Part shown: piece after piece, positions 59,209 to 64,000 of the stretch | Numbering within the stretch: position 1 is the stretch's first letter | How the letters are laid out: every line of letters begins with the position of its first letter | Source of the DNA: Novosphingobium olei | GTDB taxonomy: Bacteria; Pseudomonadota; Alphaproteobacteria; Sphingomonadales; Sphingomonadaceae | Assembly (NCBI RefSeq): GCF_012927405.1 | Contig: NZ_JABBGM010000014.1 | Span: 1 to 64,000, forward strand | Reading direction: 5' to 3' | DNA: 64,000 nt | The notes under the pieces: model-generated | The model's database searches: none | The model's input: only the letters and a program-made list of their open reading frames with translations | What the model was told of the DNA's origin: nothing | Translations under genes and position numbers: made by a program

Positions 59209-60176
59209 CCAGCGCGGGCAAGGATACGATTCCGGATTCGATCCGGCAGCAAGCAGCCCAATGGCTGGCACGGCACGAAGGTGCCGAGCCTGGCAAGAGC
59301 GACCCGGCGTTCAAGGCGTGGCTGGCGCGCGATCTTCGACATCGCCTTGCCTATGCCGAGGTCGAGAGGACCTGGCGGGAAAGCCGGCTGCTGGCGAACA
59401 CCGATATCGGACGTTCGCGCAGCCTTGTGCGCGCACCGTTCTATATGCGGCGCAGCACCCATGTCGTGGCGGTGACGCTGGCCGTGATGGTCACGGTGGG
59501 TTTGCTGTCGGTTCGCTTCGTCGGGGTGGGGCCCATGCTCGAAATCGGCGGCGCGGTCGAAGCACGATCCTATCAGACCGTGTCCGGCGAGATGCGCACC
59601 TGGCAGCTTGAGGACGGCAGCGCTTTGACGTTGGACGGCGCGAGCCGAGCGCAGGTGCAGATCGGTTCGGCCTTGCGCCGCATCGAACTGCAGGCGGGGC
59701 ATGCGAGCATCCACGCAGGCCGCAACGATGTCCGGCCACTGGAAATCCATGTGCGGGACGTGTCGGTCCGAACGGACGATGCCGTGCTCGACGTGACCGT
59801 GGCCGGCGACGACGGCAGGATCGAGGTTGTGTCCGGTGCCGCCGAAGTGACCTTGCCTGGCGGAGAGACACGTCATCTGTCCGCGGGGCGAACCGTAACC
59901 ACGCAAGCTGCAGTGGTACGGACGACGGCCGTGGCGGAGCCTGTCCGATCGACGCTGTTGCCCGCCAGCGATCTGACTGTGGGTCAGGCAGTCGCGCAGC
60001 TTAATCGCCAGAACGCCATGCAAATTCGCCTGGCGACACGCGACATCGCGGACATGCGGCTGTCGGGCGGTTTCAGGGGTGATGATCCTGAAGCCTTTGC
60101 GCGAACGGTTGCAGCAGTGAACGGACTTGCGGTCGTGCAGGTCGGGCAAGCGATTGACCTGCGTCCGCATTACTGA
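59205..60176 (+). CDS. FecR-like anti-sigma regulator
   Basis: The 323-residue product has an N-terminal cytosolic DUF4880-like part (IRQQAAQWLARHEGAEPGKS, FKAWLARDLRHRLAYAEVER), one membrane helix (VVAVTLAVMVTVGLLSVRFV, residues about 87-106), and a periplasmic FecR domain (YQTVSGEMRTWQLEDGSALT, LDGASRAQVQIGSALRRIEL) with a C-terminal STN-like end. It senses the liganded TonB receptor and passes the signal to the ECF sigma factor. Confidence 0.9.
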   Translation: MTSAGKDTIPDSIRQQAAQWLARHEGAEPGKSDPAFKAWLARDLRHRLAYAEVERTWRESRLLANTDIGRSRSLVRAPFYMRRSTHVVAVTLAVMVTVGLLSVRFVGVGPMLEIGGAVEARSYQTVSGEMRTWQLEDGSALTLDGASRAQVQIGSALRRIELQAGHASIHAGRNDVRPLEIHVRDVSVRTDDAVLDVTVAGDDGRIEVVSGAAEVTLPGGETRHLSAGRTVTTQAAVVRTTAVAEPVRSTLLPASDLTVGQAVAQLNRQNAMQIRLATRDIADMRLSGGFRGDDPEAFARTVAAVNGLAVVQVGQAIDLRPHY

Positions 60177-60209
60177 ATTCCACGGGTGTCACGTATACGC
60201 CTTCCAATC

Positions 60210-60238
60210 TTGTCGTAGCAAATTTGGTGGCATATATT
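60210..60238 (+). promoter_or_regulatory. Sigma-70-like promoter of the Xre-RES pair
   Basis: TTGTCG (60210-60215) and TATATT (60233-60238) are separated by 17 bases and lie just upstream of the ribosome site AAGGAG (60244-60249) for the antitoxin gene. It is separate from the FecIR transcript. Confidence 0.5.
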
Positions 60239-60256
60239 GGGGCAAGGAGTGCACCC

Positions 60257-60607
60257 ATGCTTGCAGCGTTTCTTGATGATATTCGTGACGGCGACCTGAT
60301 CGCCCCCAAGCGCATGGCAGACCGGCTGCGTCTTCCGCTGACGCGGCTTTCGAAGCTGGCGCATCTCAATCGCAATGTGATGACGAGCCGCCCGGAAAGC
60401 CCGGCTGTTCAGGAAAAGTTGGGGCAGATTGCCCGCATCATCGCCCGGGCAGCAGACTTGTCGGGTGAAGAAGGTCGCGCAATCATCTGGTTCAAGTACC
60501 AGCCGATTCCTGGATGGGGTAAGACCGCCGAGGAGCTGGTTGAGGAAGGTCATGCTGATGCGGTGCTCGAAGACCTCGAGCGCATGGCCGAAGGCGTCTA
60601 TTCATGA
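60257..60607 (+). CDS. Xre/MbcA/ParS-type antitoxin
   Basis: The 116-residue protein starts MLAAFLDDIRDGDLIAPKRM, then ADRLRLPLTRLSKLAHLNRN as a helix-turn-helix and VQEKLGQIARIIARAADLSG, and the C-terminal WFKYQPIPGWGKTAEELVEE matching the DUF2384 Xre/MbcA/ParS toxin-binding domain. ATG 60257 follows AAGGAG. The RES toxin gene follows after 68 bases. It should repress its own promoter and block the toxin's active site. Confidence 0.87.
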   Translation: MLAAFLDDIRDGDLIAPKRMADRLRLPLTRLSKLAHLNRNVMTSRPESPAVQEKLGQIARIIARAADLSGEEGRAIIWFKYQPIPGWGKTAEELVEEGHADAVLEDLERMAEGVYS

Positions 60608-60675
60608 AGTTGTGGCTGCCTGTTTCACAACGAGGGCCCATTCTTGCTGAGTAAAGCTGCGGCTAACTTTCCTTC

Positions 60676-61188
60676 ATGAGCTATCCGATCTGCCATCTTT
60701 CTGTTCCGCTATGGCGCATGCTGCCGATACCCCACCAACGCACGCCGTTATCGGGTGAGGGCGCAAGGCTCTATGGTGGGCGTTGGAATCCGCGCGGAAC
60801 TCCTGCGCTCTATCTGGCGACCGATCACGCAACGGCCGTGGCTGAATTCTATCAGGGCCTGCCCAAACCTGGTACTCTTGCACCTTACCACGTCAACGCA
60901 TCGCGCATCGCCGATCTTACTGACGGCCGGGGTGGCCCCTTCGATTCAGTGGTTGCTCAAGCGCTAGAAACGTCATGGAAGGCGCTGGCACAAACATCTC
61001 GTAATCCTCCGCCAAGTTGGCAGCTTGCTGTTGAACTCATCGCCGACGGGATAGAAGGAGCGCTCGTGCCATCTGTGCAGAACCGTGGCGGGTGCAGTCT
61101 GGTACTTTGGCGTTGGCACGATGCTGCTCTCGGCTCCGGCGAAGGGGCCGCGCTTATCCTTCTAGATCCCGAGCGCTCGCTGAGTTGA
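60676..61188 (+). CDS. RES-domain toxin (NAD-degrading type)
   Basis: The 170-residue protein has the RES features: LWRMLPIPHQRTPLSGEGAR, LYGGRWNPRGTPALYLATDH with the conserved Arg-Trp-Asn, AVAEFYQGLPKPGTLAPYHV, and a C-terminal LVLWRWHDAALGSGEGAALI. RES toxins destroy NAD+. With the Xre antitoxin in front it makes a complete type II toxin-antitoxin pair, inserted between fecR and the TonB receptor gene. Confidence 0.87.
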   Translation: MSYPICHLSVPLWRMLPIPHQRTPLSGEGARLYGGRWNPRGTPALYLATDHATAVAEFYQGLPKPGTLAPYHVNASRIADLTDGRGGPFDSVVAQALETSWKALAQTSRNPPPSWQLAVELIADGIEGALVPSVQNRGGCSLVLWRWHDAALGSGEGAALILLDPERSLS

Positions 61189-61479
61189 GCCTGTTCTTCG
61201 AGCGGATTGCGCAGTCTCGGCAAGACATTCTCTCCGGGCCAGAACTTCGGAAATTTCCCGCTATGACCTACCAGAAGAGGGGAGGGGGCGAGGGAAGAGG
61301 TGCGAGATGAACGGACCCGGTTGTGCAGCATAGAGCTCCGGCTCGGCTGACGGGGTCAGCACCCCGCGCTCCGCTACGGCGAGCGTGATCGCGCCCATCA
61401 AAAATTTCTGTCGGGTGATTGCGACCGCCGGCGTCTCCACCGCCATGAGCGCTCATTCGGGCGCCAGGGAGGCAAGACC
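61189..61479. other. Region before the TonB receptor gene
   Basis: No gene is seen. The purine-rich GAGGGGAGGGGGCGAGGGAA lies near 61275-61294. The promoter for the receptor, probably recognised by the ECF sigma factor, should lie here, but I could not name a motif. Confidence 0.3.
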
Positions 61480-64000
61480 ATGACGTCCATGACCCAAACC
61501 CGTTCGATCGTCGCCGCGCTGATGGCGGCTACTGTGCTCGTTGCACCGCATGGTGCGCAGGCGCGCGATACCCGACGACTGCCCCTCGATCTGCCTGCGC
61601 AGCCGCTGGCCGATGCCCTGCGCAGCCTTGCGCAAGCATCCGGGCAGACCGTGCTGGCAGATGCCGATGTCGTGGGCGCGCGCAGTGCCCCGGCGGTGCG
61701 CGGCACCTTCACGGTCGGCGAGGCCCTGTCGCTTCTGCTGGCAGGGTCTGGACTGCAGAGCGTCGAGATCGGCGATTCTTACGCGGTCAGGCTCGCAACG
61801 GCGCGTCTGCCGGGGGAGGGGAGTGGAGCCAACACCCCCGAGATCCTGGTAACCGGCACCCGCATTCGCGGGTCTGCGCCTGCCGGCGCACAGGTGATCG
61901 CGATCGACCGCAAGGACATTGAGCAAAGCGGCCTTGCCACGACCCAGGAGGTCATGGCCGCGATCCCGCAGAACTTCGGCGGCGGCGCCAATGAGGGCAC
62001 GGTCGGTTTCACCACGCGCAACAATGCCGGCGGCAACATCGGCTACGGCGCGAGCGTCAACCTCCGCGGCCTCGGGACGACTTCGACGCTGACGCTCGTG
62101 GAAGGCAACCGGCTCGCGCTGGGCGGGGGAGGGGGCACCTTCGTCGATCTCTCGCTGATCCCGACGAGCGCGATCGAGCGGATCGAAGTGCTCGCTGACG
62201 GGGCCTCTGCAATTTACGGCTCGGACGCGGTTGCCGGCGTGGTCAATGTCAGGCTCCGCCGTAATTTCGAGGGCGCGGAAACCAGCCTGCGGACAGGGAT
62301 TGCAGATGGCTTCACCGAATTCCAGGCGAGCCAGATCGTCGGCAAGAAGTGGTCCACCGGTCGGATCATGGCGGCATATGAATATTACGATCGCACGAGG
62401 CTTGGATCGGAGGACCGCGCTTATGCGACCGAAGACCTGCGCCGCTACGGTGGGCCCGACTATCGCCAGGCTTATGCTAACCCTGGCACGATCACGGCGG
62501 CTGACGGCAGCGTCTATGGTATTCCGAAGGGGCAGGATGGCACGCATCTGTCAGGGTCCGACCTGATCCCCGGCGTCACCAACCTTGGCGATGGCCGTAG
62601 CCAAACCGATCTCCTGCCCGCAACCCGCCGCCATGCCGGCGTCATTGCCTTCGAGCAGGAAATCACTCCCGCGGTCACGTTGCGCGTCCAGGGCTTTGCC
62701 GCCGATCGCCGGTCGTCTCAGCGCTACTTCGCGCTCAATTCGCCGGTCACGGTCACGTCTGCGAACCCATTCTACGTCGATCCGATCGGCACCGGTCAGC
62801 CGGTCAGCGTCACCTACGATTTCCGGAAGGATCTCGGCGCGCCGCTCAACAGGGCGCACGTCACCAACTGGGCGACCTCGGCCTCGCTCGAGGCACGGTT
62901 CGGTCAGTGGCATGGCGAAGTCTATGGCAGCTACGGCCAGCAACATGAACAGCTGGATTCACTGAACGAGGTCAACAGTGCCCGCCTGGCGGCCGCGCTT
63001 GCGGACAGCAATCCGGCAACAGCTTTCAACGTGTTCGGCGATGGCTCGCACACCAGCGTGGCGACGATCGACAAGGTGCGCGGCTCTGCGACGCAACGCG
63101 ATCGCTCGCGCCAGACCACGGCAGGGTTGAAGTTCGACGGGCCACTGTTCGCGCTGCCGGGTGGTGCTCTGCGGCTTGCCGTCGGCGCCGAATACCGGGC
63201 CGAAGCCTTCGGTTCCGCCTATGTCTACGATGATTTCAGCCTCAGCCCGATCTCGGGTGGCGACACCGGCTACCCGCTCTCGCGACATGTCGTTGCGGGC
63301 TATGCCGAACTCATGGCGCCGCTGGTCGAACCGGGGCAGGGCATTTCCGGGATCCACCGGCTCGAATTCTCGGTGGCGGGCCGCATTGAGCACTATTCCG
63401 ATTTCGGGACGACGACGAATCCGAAAGTTGGTGTGACGTGGGAACCCGTCGAGGGGCTGGCCCTGCGCGGCGCGTACGGCACCTCGTTCCACGCGCCGGG
63501 GTTCTTCGATGTGCGTCAGGGACCAGGACTCAGCCAGATCGTGCCTCTGCCGGTATCCGATCCGACATCGCCTGGCGGATCGAGCAATGTCGTCGCGCTG
63601 TTCGGCAACAATCCGGCGATCGGACCGGAACGAGCGCGTACGTTGACGGCCGGTATCGATCTCCGGCCGAAGGCCGTGCCCGGTCTTGCATTGAGCATGA
63701 CCTGGTTCGACGTCTCGTATCGCGACCGCATCTTCAACCCGGCGGTCGATGCCTTCACGTTCCTCACCCAGCGCGACCGCTACGCCTCGCTGATCACCGC
63801 CAACCCATCGGCGGCAACGCTGGCCACTCTCTATGCCGATCCGAACTTTGCGAACCCGTTCGGCATTCCCGCCTCGGCGATTGCCTATGTGATCGATGCG
63901 CGCAACGCGAACCTTGCGCGCAACCACCTCGACGGGATCGATTTCGATCTCGGCTATCGCAAGGCTCTGACGGGCGGGTTCTTCGAAGTTGGCGCTTCGG
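61480..64000 (+). CDS. TonB-dependent receptor with STN domain, cut by window edge
   Basis: 840 codons are visible and the frame is still open. After a signal peptide (SIVAALMAATVLVAPHGAQA) comes the STN domain (LDLPAQPLADALRSLAQASG, FTVGEALSLLLAGSGLQSVE) typical of transducing receptors working with FecI/FecR. Then come the TonB box EILVTGTRIRG and a plug with VNLRGLGTTSTLTLVEGNRL, IERIEVLADGASAIYGSDAV, and barrel strands. It imports an iron chelate or other ligand and signals to FecR. ATG 61480 follows AGGGAGG. The C-terminal barrel is outside the window. Confidence 0.92.
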   Translation, partial: MTSMTQTRSIVAALMAATVLVAPHGAQARDTRRLPLDLPAQPLADALRSLAQASGQTVLADADVVGARSAPAVRGTFTVGEALSLLLAGSGLQSVEIGDSYAVRLATARLPGEGSGANTPEILVTGTRIRGSAPAGAQVIAIDRKDIEQSGLATTQEVMAAIPQNFGGGANEGTVGFTTRNNAGGNIGYGASVNLRGLGTTSTLTLVEGNRLALGGGGGTFVDLSLIPTSAIERIEVLADGASAIYGSDAVAGVVNVRLRRNFEGAETSLRTGIADGFTEFQASQIVGKKWSTGRIMAAYEYYDRTRLGSEDRAYATEDLRRYGGPDYRQAYANPGTITAADGSVYGIPKGQDGTHLSGSDLIPGVTNLGDGRSQTDLLPATRRHAGVIAFEQEITPAVTLRVQGFAADRRSSQRYFALNSPVTVTSANPFYVDPIGTGQPVSVTYDFRKDLGAPLNRAHVTNWATSASLEARFGQWHGEVYGSYGQQHEQLDSLNEVNSARLAAALADSNPATAFNVFGDGSHTSVATIDKVRGSATQRDRSRQTTAGLKFDGPLFALPGGALRLAVGAEYRAEAFGSAYVYDDFSLSPISGGDTGYPLSRHVVAGYAELMAPLVEPGQGISGIHRLEFSVAGRIEHYSDFGTTTNPKVGVTWEPVEGLALRGAYGTSFHAPGFFDVRQGPGLSQIVPLPVSDPTSPGGSSNVVALFGNNPAIGPERARTLTAGIDLRPKAVPGLALSMTWFDVSYRDRIFNPAVDAFTFLTQRDRYASLITANPSAATLATLYADPNFANPFGIPASAIAYVIDARNANLARNHLDGIDFDLGYRKALTGGFFEVGAS

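Overview
The window looks like part of a conjugative or mobilizable plasmid (or a plasmid-like island) from an alphaproteobacterium, most likely a sphingomonad such as Novosphingobium or Sphingobium. The reasons are high GC, a MucR/Ros regulator, a FecI/FecR/TonB-receptor iron-type cassette, an F-type transfer region interleaved with a DsbC homologue, and a rep-parA-parB backbone next to a CHC2/TOPRIM primase and a strawberry-notch helicase. The assignment rests on family resemblance read by eye; no searches were run.

Layout: 1-6.1 kb is a decayed mobile-element zone (IS481 end, degenerate IS3 transposase, MucR regulator, two small ORFs, a doubly broken chemotaxis receptor). 6.3-10.7 kb holds the most unusual locus: a long, uninterrupted type II-C-like Cas9 homologue whose RuvC-I, RuvC-II, HNH and RuvC-III catalytic positions all appear substituted (D to H, E to D, H to L, H/D to Q/I). 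It is preceded by a sequence that reads like a tracrRNA (anti-repeat plus GACC/GGTC nexus stem) and followed by a convergent winged-helix regulator. No cas1, cas2 or repeat-spacer array is visible. 12-19.6 kb carries HepT/MntA, a TonB receptor, a frameshifted AAA ATPase, a RelE/Phd-type toxin-antitoxin pair, a DUF2779 remnant and an IS1-like protein that lacks the usual acidic residues. 20.5-21.8 kb is a dGTPase-family gene without a normal start codon.

22.1-40.7 kb is a leftward operon encoding the F-type mating-pair-formation apparatus: traA, L, E, K, B, dsbC, V, C, an unnamed membrane gene, trbI, the S26 peptidase traF, W, another unnamed membrane gene, U, trbC, N, the thioredoxin-like traF, H and G. 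Most genes overlap by ATGA or GTGA. The coupling protein TraD and the relaxase TraI are not in the window. A divergent small gene and a lytic transglycosylase follow. 42.7-46.3 kb is an accessory stretch (broken HTH antitoxin, DUF4160/DUF2442 pair, MntA-like nucleotidyltransferase, Abi protein). A tyrosine recombinase and a DUF1612-type protein come next.

49-54 kb is the replication and partition core: rep, parA and parB read leftward, with three copies of an 18-bp palindrome that probably act as centromere or operator sites, an 11-bp inverted repeat at the rep promoter, and a row of GTCAGG iterons. Rightward from there lie a primase-like protein and a large methyltransferase-helicase. 58.6-64 kb is an ECF sigma/FecR/STN-TonB receptor cassette with a RES-Xre toxin-antitoxin pair inserted between FecR and the receptor, which runs off the right edge.
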